64,000 bases of DNA from Ectocarpus siliculosus. Its lineage: Eukaryota; Sar; Phaeophyceae; Ectocarpales; Ectocarpaceae. Below the pieces are notes generated by a model. That model did not search any database, was not told the origin of the DNA, and worked only from the letters and a program-made list of their open reading frames with translations. Each line of letters opens with the position of its first letter. Position 1 is the first letter of the stretch. Below, piece by piece: positions 26,201 through 37,200 of this stretch. The position numbers and the translations under genes are program-made. Location of the stretch: assembly GCA_000310025.1 (NCBI GenBank), contig FN649727.1, forward strand, positions 5,556,027 to 5,620,026, given 5' to 3'.

Positions 26201-29200
26201 CCAAAACCCCAAAAAAAATCTCGAACCACCGCACGCGCTCAATCGCGTGTCCCTTTGATCGGGGTGTATGGAAACGACATCAGGTACAAGCGCTACCGGC
26301 TGGGCGACGTGAAGGACTTCGACTCCCTCTTCTTCCCGGAGAAGGAAAAGCTGCTCAGGGCGCTGGAGAACTTCGAGGCCAAGAGGGGCAGGTACGCCAT
26401 CAGGGGCTACCCACACAAGCTCGGTCTTCTCCTCCACGGCCCCCCCGGCACCGGAAAGACGAGTCTTATCAAGGCACTCGCGTGCCGGACGGGGAGGCAC
26501 ATCATCCAGGTTCCCCTTGGGCGGGTCAACACCAATCAGGTGGGGTGATGTGGGGTGTGGTGTCGTGGGCGGTCGAGGGGGCGGGGAGGGGAAAGGGTTG
26601 GGTTGAGAGATATGGGTAAGAGGGTGCAAGGGCGGAGTAGAACAGGGAGTGCGTGGGCGTTTTGTCAAGGTGTCTATCTATCGACTGTGAGACTTTTTCA
26701 TATCTTCGTGATGCACTTTGATTGTTTTTTTTTCGTGGTTTTTGTTCGTGCTCGAAGCCGATCGACTTTTGCCTGGGTAATAAAGGCTTTAGGCGGAGGG
26801 AGGTGCGACCACTGCTACGGGTGAAACTGCCGTGCGTGCTAACTTTGCTAGAAGGACAACCGAACCATCTCGCTTTTTGCCGTAGCCGTCACCGGTGCCC
26901 CTTGTTCTTGGTGTCTGCGCGCGTGGACAACCCGACTACCCGACCACAGGACCTAATGAACATCATGCTCGACGAGTCCTTCCCCGTCGCGAAGCAAGAC
27001 CTGCCGATTTCGCTCACGCACGACAACGTCATCTTCGTGTTCGAGGACGTAGACGCAGCCTCCAAGATCGTCAAAGCCAGGGACACCAACGACACGATCA
27101 GTTGCAACAACGACGCGAGCAAGCGTTTCGTTCGTCCTCTAAAGGGTGGTAGCGCCGGCGCCGGCGGCAGCAAGAACGGCCGCGGCAAAACCGGCGGCCG
27201 CGGCAGCAGCGGCAGGACCGGTGGTGCCAAATCTAGCGTCGGCAAGGTGGGCCAGACCAAGAGGGACAAGGGCAAGGGGAAGGGCAAGAGCAAGGGGAAG
27301 GGGAAGACCGTGGACAAGGCCGAGAGCAAGGGAAGTAGCATCAACGCCGGCACCGCGGAGTCAAAGGTCAGCACAATCTACATAAATAGGTGGACGGGAT
27401 AAAAAAAAGCGGTGCGCGTAGCACAATGTTGTACCTATTGGTAGGTAGAGTGGTTGAAATCTCGTTTCAGGTGTTTTCTCGCTCCTTTCTTCCTGCTTTG
27501 GCTGGTCGTGTACGCTCTCCGCAGCCCGTTGTTTGTCGCCTTGCGTCTCTCTCTGTGCTGGCGGTGCCTACTCTCCTTCATTTTCCTACCGTCTTCGCAC
27601 ACTTGGAACGGATCATGTCACGCGCCCGCTACCTCCTTGCAGCTACCTTCCGTGCGTCGTCCAATTGTGCGCCCAAATGGACGCACCCACATCCATTCCG
27701 TAGCACCCGCACTACTCTTTCTCGACGTGGTTCACCTCTGTAGCCATTTATCACACACAGCAGTTGTACCTTCCGTGTACCCCCCGGTCTCTAAAGCTCT
27801 GACTGAATTTTTTTCACCCAAGACTTGTTGCATGTCTATTTCCTCTCTCGCTCTCCCTAAGGAAAAAACACCGCCCGCCGCCCCCGCGAAAAACCGAACA
27901 CACAACCACCCTCAGGCGGTGGATGTCCCGAACACGGCACCAGCCCCGAGCAGCCTTCCCGCCATGTCGCCGCCCCTCACCCAGAGCCCCTCGACGTCCG
28001 ACAACGCCAAGACGGCGCCGTCATCGCTGCTGTCGTCCCCTTCCACGAGCGGGGAGGACATGGTGGTGGTGGCGGCGGTGGCCGAGGGGGAGGTCAAGGA
28101 GGGGGAGGCCGCGGCTGGGGCCGGGGGGAGAGGGGGCGAGGGTAGCACCGACGCGGCTGACGTCCGGGGTTGGGGCGGGGAGAAGAAGAAGAAGAAGAAG
28201 CAGGAGGAGGAGGTGGTGGTGGAGGAGGAGGAGGAGAAAGGCGGCAGAGGAGACGACGGTGATGATGATAGTACAACGGATGACGAGGGCAGCAGTGATG
28301 ACGACGAGGACAGCAGTGACGAGGAGAGGGACACGAAGCAGGCCGTGGGCCCTAGCAACAACAACAACATCAACAACAGGAGGGAGAGGAAGACCGCCCG
28401 GGTGAAGTACGCCAACAAGTACGACAAGCTCGACCTGTCGGTGAGTCGGTTTTGGCTGGTTGCGGCGGAAGTCCGCGGTCAATTGTATTCTGCGTTACCG
28501 ACCTCGAGGAAACAATCTCGCAATGTATGTACTACGCGTACGCAGGGATGTAGAGCCGTGGTCTGCGCATTGTTGTTGGGCGCCCCCCGTCAACAAAGCG
28601 AAGAAGAAGACGAACCTCCTACACATCAACAATGTGAACGCAGATGAAATGACAAACATCCACCCCACCCCGTGTGTTGAAAAGAATGTGACCGAAGGCA
28701 ATAACGACGGTCTCTTTCTCCACCCCGTTACAATGCGGGCGCGAATTCATCAAAGCGACGAAACCTCAAGTTGCGTAACGACTCCCATCTAACGGCCGCC
28801 TCACTAGATTCGCAACGCCCGCAACAAGTCGCGCGACGACCGGGAAAAACAAATATGGGCAAAAACCCCGAGACTGAACATCGCCGCGATTCCCTACAAC
28901 GACGCTACAGGGTCTCCTGAATGTTTTGGACGGGGTGGTGGACACCCCCGGGAGAATCGTCGTCCTCACGACAAACTTGGTGGACGTGCTCGATCGCGCT
29001 CTGATCCGCCCCGGCCGCATCGACAAGACAATTCTTCTGGGATACATGAAGTGAGTCATATGAGTCACATGAGTCACATGAGTCACATGAGTCATATGCC
29101 AGAGAACCAACCACCTGTAAACAAGAGGTGAAAATTTGTGACAAGGTTTTTTGTCGTTTTCAAAGAAAGCCGGAACAACTGTAACAAAACCCATGTTTTA

Positions 29201-29991
29201 TTTGTTGTTGAGTTGATTGCTGCCGACGTTTCGGTGGGGGTGTTGGAGTGCGCAAGGTTTAGGGCTGGACCTCGTGTCCCATCCTCCGTAGGCGCGTTGT
29301 TTAAGGCACCATCGGGGGTCACGCCAGCTCTAGGCGATGCGCCTTGTGCCCTTAGGAGCGATGCGCCATCGAAGGTTGGTGACTGTCCATCATCAACGTG
29401 CCACTCCCCTCCTTGACTAGTTTCGCCCCCCCGTTGTGATCGTGCTCCTTGAGCTTCACGTGTAAAAAAAAAAACGTGTCCATCATCGACGTGCCACTCC
29501 CCTCCCTGACTGCCTTCGCCCCCCCGTTCACCGTGCTCCTTGAGCTTCACGTGTGAAAAAAAAAACACTTGTTCCTTACACATACAGGCACCCCACCCCC
29601 TTTCGGCGTTGGTACACTTTGGGTACGGAGAAAATCGAGACAGAGAGAGAGAGATGATATGTGTACACCTGATTCCGACACACTAATCGCCAAACTTACC
29701 CCCCTCCCCCCTCCTCCAACCCGCAACGAAAAAAGGTACGACGCGGCTCTGGCGATGACCAAGCACTTCTTTCCCGAGGAGAGCGAAAGCATTACCGACG
29801 AGCAGAAGAAACGCCTCCAGGACGTCTTCAGCGACGAGGCCGCCGCGGTGCGGTGCAAGAGGACGTCCAAGCGCGGAGGCGGCGCCGACGGGGGCCAGCT
29901 GACGCCCGCCACCGTGGAGCAGATGCTGGGCGAGCACGACAAGGTGGACGACTTCCTCGATGCTCTGGAGAGGCTGGGGGATCCCCTGTGA
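20205..29991 (+). CDS. BCS1-like AAA ATPase, copy A
   Basis: AAA-family ATPase of the BCS1 type; the best-known relative is a mitochondrial inner-membrane translocase for the Rieske protein, but organelle targeting is not shown here. Exons: 20205-20264, 22242-22511, 22731-22835, 23292-23402, 23924-24031, 24748-24938, 25515-25634, 26284-26539, 26950-27366, 27916-28440, 28911-29050, 29736-29991 (stop TGA), giving 852 residues. Walker A GPPGTGKT is at 374-381, Walker B FEDVD at 438-442, sensor-1 N743 and RPGR at 754-757. A hydrophobic stretch in exon 2 may be a membrane segment. Between Walker B and sensor 1 sits a low-complexity insert (about 452-710): Gly/Ser/Lys-rich in exon 9, then Pro/Ser-rich and acidic in exon 10. 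Copies B and C have only about 25-30 residues there and lack that intron. The short first exon ending in MH and the exon phases match B and C, which fixes the start. An assembly gap lies in intron 5. Confidence 0.88.
22159..22178. repeat. 20-bp perfect palindrome in intron 1 of gene A
   Basis: The sequence is self-complementary throughout, built on ATGC repeats with CACG/CGTG ends. It lies about 64 bp before the exon 2 acceptor. It may be only an ATGC microsatellite. Confidence 0.8.
24564..24663. other. Assembly gap (100 N) in intron 5 of gene A
   Basis: Exactly 100 N, flanked on both sides by long poly-C runs. The homopolymers probably stopped the assembly. The exons on either side (ending 24031, starting 24748) join in frame, so no coding exon needs to be missing. 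Confidence 0.99.
29051..29095. repeat. 9-bp minisatellite starting at a splice donor of gene A
   Basis: Five units of RTGAGTCAY (GTGAGTCAT, three of ATGAGTCAC, ATGAGTCAT) begin exactly at the donor of the exon ending 29050. The first unit supplies the GTGAGT donor; later units carry ATGAGT and so are not donors. Each contains TGAGTCA. Confidence 0.9.
29385..29565. repeat. 93-bp tandem duplication in the last intron of gene A
   Basis: Two copies (29385-29477 and 29478-29565) begin GTCCATCATC and end in a CACGTGT then poly-A stretch. A few substitutions and small indels separate them. Confidence 0.85.
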
Positions 29992-32900
29992 GGGGGGGTG
30001 GAAAAGTCTCTGGGACGGGGGTGGTGGTGGTGGTGGTGGTGGTTGTATGCCTCTGCGCTGCCGAGCGTGTGTTTGTTGCCAAATGTTCTGTTGCTGCGTG
30101 CGCTGTGCGCGAGTTTCACCGGGCGCTCCGACCACGTTTTGCACGTGTTACTTCGTTATTTATCCTGTGACGAGCATACGACGCCCGAGTGACCGATGGT
30201 CCTGAGGATGACCTCCCCTCTGCGACCTCCTCTTGCCTTTAAAAGTAGTTAGTCTAGTTGTTATTGATTTTGCTGCGTTTTATCTACTAGCTCAAAATGA
30301 CTGGGGGGATACACAGCACAACGTTTCGTACATAAAACATCAGCGAGAATCTAAACGGTTCAAGAGTCTTTTCGTCCCTCTATGTTGTTGCGATGGGGAT
30401 CAATGGAACCATTGCCTGCATGAAGCATTGTCGCGATTGGCGCAATAGAACTGTAAGGTTGCGCGTACGGCAGGCAAGGTGTGTTTGGTTTGTGTGTGCA
30501 TGTGTCGTCGTTTGTGCGTGAAAGGAAGGATGATGGTGGTCGTGTGGGTGAGGGACGTATTTGTGGGCTGGTGGTGGGGTCCTACGCGGGCGAGCGAGGC
30601 ACCTTTTCGGAGTAGTGGGCTTTCTGTGAACGGGCACCAAAGCAAAGCGTAGGGGAAGGGAGAGGCGAAGTGAAGTGAAGAGTTCTTCAACGGGCTTTAC
30701 GGACCAAGATGAGGAGGAAATGCGATATTGTTCTCATTTTGTGGTCGGTGATCTATGTTCCATGTAAATTATTCAGCACTTTTTGTGTATGGGAGGCGGG
30801 GGTGGTCCCCTCGTACACACATTGTTTTCTTGTGTAGACGTACCGTATGAAACTATAATAGCGTCTCTCCGTGTGTTATGTGTACGGGTGGCGAATTGAG
30901 GTAACGATCATAAATGATAGTGGTATAGGATCGTTGGGCTTTTTGGTGTATTTGGGGTGATGAATCCACTGAGTACTGCGACGCACCCAACTTGTTTTAG
31001 CTCCCAAGGCTGAGTTAACCGAGATTGTTTTGAACGCCTACATGAGGGGAGAAGTCATCGAAGGGGAGGCTGGGTGCCTAAGGTACTGGTGGTAAATTTT
31101 GAATTTGATTGGGGTTAGGCTGTTTGATTTTTGGCGAATTTTCAGCTTTCTTGTCGTGGGCTAGAAGGGGACTTGCGCGCTTTCCGAGGAATCTGCGTGA
31201 GATCTACAGCCCGTGATGTGATAATAGTCGACAGGGGAGCGCGGAGTTTGGAAATTGGTTGGTTGACGGATTGAACACAGGGAGGGTTGGTTCCATTCGA
31301 CATGGATGATACGGCAAGGGATCGAGGCACAGCAGCAGTAGTTGGGACACAGTAGTAGTAGTAGGCTAACTTGGCCTCCTTTTTGGGCTCTCTCTTTTGT
31401 TTAGTCAATCAAGCGGACCGTGGTGGTGGCGAAGGGGTTTTACACCCATGTCAACATACGCCCACCCGTCGTGAGTATTTCTGTGAGCTGTTAAGTGTCT
31501 CGCGCATCTGTCTTTGGTCATTTCAGCACTGGGGTTCGCTGACCGTTCTTTGTTCTGGGATGGAACTCATAAAAACACATGTTGCTGCGGTTCAGAGATA
31601 ATGCGAAAGCTCTCCCCCCTATCTCGCAGAGTCATGAATGGTGGTCGAGTAGATTGTGTTGTGCGGGGTCGGGAGCCCTCACTCCGCGCAAGGGGGATGA
31701 TCGCACCACGTTGTGTTAAAATGGTCAAGCATCCTCGAGGCAGTTACACAGTGCTTACAACTAACTGTCTCTGGAAGTGAGAGCACCAGAAAATAAATCA
31801 AGTCACACGCAGCTGTCATCCGTACGCAAGGAAGTAAGAAGATGCCGAACACCCTTAGCAGGATGCAGCGCACCCTTCATGCGACTCGCCGAATCCCTGC
31901 TTGGTGATGTGAGAGGCTGGTCCGGTGAGAACCCGGCGTGCTCCGTCCCGGCTTTGTAGGGATGCGAGGTCAATGGTCTAACGACGACGGCATGCACGAC
32001 TTTGAGTACCCCCCCCCCCCCCCCCTATCGCCGAGTTTGCCGTGGAAGGTCCTGTTTTCACGCCATTAGTTAAAACCCTCCCGCCGGGGCAACCTTCCGA
32101 CAGTTCGGTGTGATGTGGGTTGTGCTCCTCCCTATTTTTCAAGGCACATCTTGTCCGGTACCAGAGTTTCCTTTCGTCACCAGAATGCATTGATTGCTGG
32201 TTGGCCCCGGGGGTCGAGGTTCAGAGAGGAGATCGAAAACAAGTCCCCACCCACCCCCTTGTCATCGATCGAGTTGACCCTGGGGGGACTTGGGAGGGAG
32301 GGGGGTCACCCGCAGCATCACAACTAACTGCGTCGTACGCAGCCATTCCTGTCCTTTACGCTTCAACCGCGGAATGACCATAGTCGAAGCCCCCCCCCCC
32401 CTCACGTAGACTGACCCAAAAGATAGTCAGCTATATATATATGTGTATAATGTTCGCGCAGGTTGCCCGCCGCTTTTCGAAGAGATAGATAGTTCGAAGA
32501 GGAGGGTGACCATTTTCGTTGTACCTGAGGATGCTGCTATTATGTGGTGTGGGTGTGGGTGTGCGACGCGAACGTTGCGATGTCCTGCTGCCCGCGCTAG
32601 GCAGTATGTATGTATGCATGTTCACTGGACGGTGGTATAATAATAGTGGGATTTCACCTCGGATGTATGTGGCATCGACTGCCACGACGACGATAAACAC
32701 CGTTCATTGTGAGATGAGATTTGAGTGTAATGACGTACAGTAGATAGAACTCCGCAATACCTGGACGAGTACAGTAGTAGACTATTTTCCGGGCGTGTCA
32801 ACATGGATGGGCGTGTTGAAATTTGTTGGGGGGGCGGCGGGGGCTTTGTTTGTAACAACCACGGCGGTGGTACCTGTCTGTCTGTGTTGCCAAACAGTAT

Positions 32901-33663
32901 TATTTCAAATGGTTAAATATATGTGATACATAAGTATGCACTTGTCGTTTTCCATCGAAAGATAGAGATGGATTCGTTGGGTGATACTAAGAAAATAAAA
33001 CAAAATAAAATTGAATAAAATAAAATAACAACAGGTAAAGAGAGTGAAACTGCTGTGCTTGCTCCAGGTTGGCGGCGGGCAACAATGGCGAACGACTCGC
33101 TCAAAAAACCACAGCAGCAGTCCATCCCTCTCGGCTCCGCTCTGCCGCATTATTGGGACGGTCGCTCTCTAGTCGGTGCCATCAAAGTTTTGGGTATAGT
33201 CTATCACACACGAAAACCCGTTCCGATCTCTGCTCACGCTCACAGCACCTCTCTCTGTAGAAGAGAGTTTCCGTTGGTCCGTTGGTCCAACCACAGAAAC
33301 CTTCCGTCGGTCGGTGGGGGTCCGGCTTCGGTTCTCAACAGTCTCCGGACCATTCCTGCTTTTCTTCACGTTCTGCCGCCAGGTTGCCGCTGCGCATCAC
33401 AGGACCACAAACCAAGCTTGCCTCCTCTACGGGCAGAACAACAGCAGGTCGCTTTGCAAGTGGCCAGGCAAGTCTTCCTGCTGAGCACCGCGCACCGAAC
33501 AGCTTTGTACAAGAGGCCTCTCCACGAGACACAAAGCTACCAGCGCACCTCCTGCAAGAGCACAGCAAGGTTGATCTGCGTCGAGATTCGGGTTGCGCAT
33601 ACGGCATCGGCCTGTACTATACAGCAGTACAATACGCGCAGTTCTCACTCGTGTGTCGTGAAT
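29992..33663. other. Intergenic region between ATPase genes A and B
   Basis: About 3.7 kb without a convincing gene. It holds a GTG-repeat just after the gene A stop, the 3' UTR of A, one copy of a dispersed repeat (31636-32025), poly-C/poly-G tracts near 32010 and 32390, and from about 33205 the start of the first duplication unit. Open frames here lack coding signatures. Confidence 0.6.
31636..32025 (+). mobile_element. Dispersed repeat, copy 1 (direct)
   Basis: About 390 bp that recurs in inverted orientation at 38993-39396, roughly 90% identical by eye, with a poly-C (here) or poly-G (there) run at one end. One frame in both copies encodes a similar peptide with the shared motif [21 protein letters not shown] cannot name a transposon family, and no terminal repeats or target duplication are clear at this copy. 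Likely a fragment of a mobile element. Confidence 0.6.
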
Positions 33664-34111
33664 ATGGAATTCATCAATACGTTGATGAAGCTGGAGGGCA
33701 ACCGCATGCATGTGAGGCTCGAGTCACGTGGTTTGCTGTTGTGTTATATCGTTCATATGAGTAACATGTAGTGTTGTGTCCTCTACCTTTTATTGCCGCA
33801 TGCATTTGTAACGAAGCTGATGGATGCATAGTTCCTACCGGCGAGTGCGCCCCTTCTGCAACCAGCCAAGCTGTTTGTGATGCTGCGCGAGCGACTGATA
33901 CACATTCAACGCGTGTGGCCCGCTTGGCACTCTCGTTGTGCAGCGCTTGTAGATTGTCAGGCTGCGTGGCTCGAGCTGTCCTCCGATACTCCCGCTGCCC
34001 CCGAACAGGACAACCAACGTAAATTGCGGACAAATCGATCTGTGTGCGGACCCCGCGACATACCACCACCCCTTTGACCCCCATTTCAAAGCAGAGAGAG
34101 AGCGAGCGAGC

Positions 34112-34201
<90 letters not shown>

Positions 34202-37200
34202 CCGAAGCCGACTAATGCGTCTACGGCTTGACCGTTCGAAATCCAGCCAGGATTTTGGGAATTGAGTAAAAGCTCGTTGCCTACATGCTGTTGGTGGCGG
34301 GTCCGTTGGGCGGGTGGGGTGGTATCTTCAATAATAGTTTTATGTAGATAGGTACCTAGACACCTGCCCGTAGAGCACGGTTCATAGGTAACACGTACTG
34401 CTGTATTTCCTCTGTGGTGTCGATCCACAGGGGAGCAACGAAGGAAAAGAAGTGTCACTTTTGCTTTTCGGGGGGCTGTGGAGCGTGCCGGATATGTTCA
34501 TTTCTTACTTCACAACTGGGCGCCACAATTGTCAGGACCGCCCGTAGAGATGCTCTGAGACTCTTGTTCGTAACAATCTCCGCGCGAGACCAGAGCCTTG
34601 GGGCAACAACACAGCTAGCTTGGCAGCATGCACATAGACAGTCGATATCTTACGGTTATTCATGTACAGAATCTCGGTAGGTTTTGTCGTGAGTTTTTGT
34701 GGGCTGCCACACACACAAGCGCATCCTCCACGCCCCTCGGTGCTCGTTTTTGCTATATAGTAGTCAAAGTAAGCCTGGCCGGGGGTGAGCCAGAAACATC
34801 GACATACCAGTGTACAAACCCTGTACTCTTCCTTACGAGGTACACCAGCGGCAGATAAAAGACAAGCGAAGAAGAGAAAACAAACGCCACGATATCAATC
34901 AGCGTCATCACTGATGAACTAAACACATGTCATCGTCATGCATGGTGGTGATGTTGTACCAGGGAAGCCTCACGAAGAGACTTTCGGGCGATGCCTGGAA
35001 GGACGCGGTCGCCACGGCCGCCGTATACACCGTCTTCATCGCGGGCATCCCCCTAGTCAGGGCTAACTGGCACCACATCCAGCAGCACATGCAAGCCAGC
35101 GGCATCACCTTCTTCTACAGGCTGGGGAACACCTACGAGACGACCATCAGGTTCCAGAAACCGGTGAGTAAGTAGTCTCGTGAGTAGTGTAAACGGGGCA
35201 GAGGAATGCAGGAGGGTGGGTGGTGAGTCGATCATTAGAAACGTAACTCCACGAGAAAGCCGACAGGCCGTAGAGTCTCCTCTCCAGCGAATCGAAAATC
35301 GAAACGCAACGCCGCCGCACGCTTGCATTCTTCGACCGTGGTCCCCTTGTTTTCGCGTTGGAGGGAGTGGGGGGTTGCTCATGATCATGCATGTTGAAGT
35401 CTTTTGACGATAGAACTCGCTGGGGGGGGGGGGGTAGAGAGCGGACAGTCTGCGTGCACGTTTGGACGTGTCTGCGAGGCTTATAGTCTAGTTCTGAGGC
35501 TCACCATGTTCTTGTGGACGCCCGCCGTCCCCGCTGCCGCCGCTAGGACCGCGAGAGCTTTTACTACGGGCAACCAGAGGCGGTCGAGGACTCCCAGGAA
35601 GGGAAAAAGAACAACATCCTGCAGAAGGCCATCCTGCTCTACATCGGACACGTGAGTCGTGTCGTTCGATTCAATAAGAGTACCAATAGTCTAGCAAATA
35701 ATGTAATGCACAGTCGCATGTGTGGACAAAAGAGGGTGGAGCCTTCGTGGGGCGCGTTCTGTTCTTTGTCCTTCTTGTCTTCACGACTGACTGTGGAAAT
35801 CCCCTCCATGAAGGGTATCACATCGCCCGAACGTCTGTTTGTCGATTCCTTCTTTTCACACAACCTTCTTTTGTGTGTTGATGGAGAGACAGAGACGACA
35901 TGTGCCTGGTATGCCGTTCTTTCCACCGCCAGCACTCGTCAAAGGCGGCACTGCAGTTCTTTTGTTGGTATTCTTGGTGGACCTTTGAGCGTGAAGAGTA
36001 GTACCGGGGCACCGGACAAGACATAATTCTCTATCATGCTAAAAGAGGCAAAGTAGCGAGGGTTCACGTGGAATTCTCACCAAACGCCCTTCTGTCTCCT
36101 CCTTTCGTTCTTCTGTCGCGACCGCCCTTCATTGTTGGTTGGAGACAACAGCTGGATCTCCACTACAGGAGATCTCTGGCCTTTTTGACCGCTGTCAAGC
36201 AGAAGCCCGCCGCGACCAAGGGGGATGGCGTTCATAGATACAGGAGGCCGGTGCCTAAGGTCAGTTGGGCCACTTGTCCGTCAAACCGGGGACCTGCTCG
36301 TGGTTCAGCTGTTCCCGTTCGTCCAAGAAACGTGCATACAAATTCCACGGTGGATGACCCCGCTGGTATCGTTGTTCCCGACCTCAATGGGGTCAATCAG
36401 CTCGCTCTGTCCATTACGTCAATGAGAGTGTGTCTTCTGCCGCTTCTGCTTCCTCCCCCGCGGCTGCTGCTTCAATAAACCACCAGTCAGTGTGACGTAT
36501 TCTGTGCCTTTTGTTGTGAGCGGCCCTTGTTGTTAGCAGAATATGTTGACTGCCATGGGTGTTTCCTCCTCTAGGCAACGAAACGCACGGGCGTTTGATA
36601 TTGTTGCTGGTGGTAGCCTGGCCCAGGCGGTACAAACACACGGGTGAATAGGGCAGCAGGGGCAGGAATAGCGCGAGTGTTTCCAGTCGATAAAGATCTA
36701 TGGGTTGTCAATACAGATACGACATGGTCTATCTGTGCAGCGCTTTCATCTCGGCAGTCAAAAAGGGCAACAACACACCAGATTGTTTGCTCCTCCATGT
36801 TCCGGTGTGATAAGTCTCGAGGTGGATCTGGCAATGCCTGCCGTACGCATGTATTTGATAATTGTCGCTCTCGTCCCGGCTTGTCTCTTCACTCGAGCAC
36901 AATCCAGGCATGAGTCTAATCTTGGGGCATCTGTCATTTGTCTCTCTCTCTCTCTCCTTCTCCCTCTCTCTCACCGTGGTCGGTTCTTGTACTCGTAACG
37001 CCACAGGTGTACGGTGGCTCCGCCGACCAGCTGAAACGCTTCAGCATCAACATCGCGCCCCCGGAGCAAATCTGGGTGGAAGTGGACAAGGAGAACGGCG
37101 TCTGGTTTAAGCAGGTGCTGCCCGTCAAATCTCAGAGCGGGTTTTTCTTGAGTATGCATACACATACATGTTGGTTAGCCTTTCAGAATTTACTCAGGCC

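Noticed and set aside
27454-28647. 397-codon plus-strand frame
   Set aside because: Only 27916-28440 behaves as an exon of ATPase gene A; the rest is intron read-through on both sides.
34044-34265. Plus-strand frame rich in alternating Glu and Arg
   Set aside because: It is a translation of the AG microsatellite in gene B intron 1.
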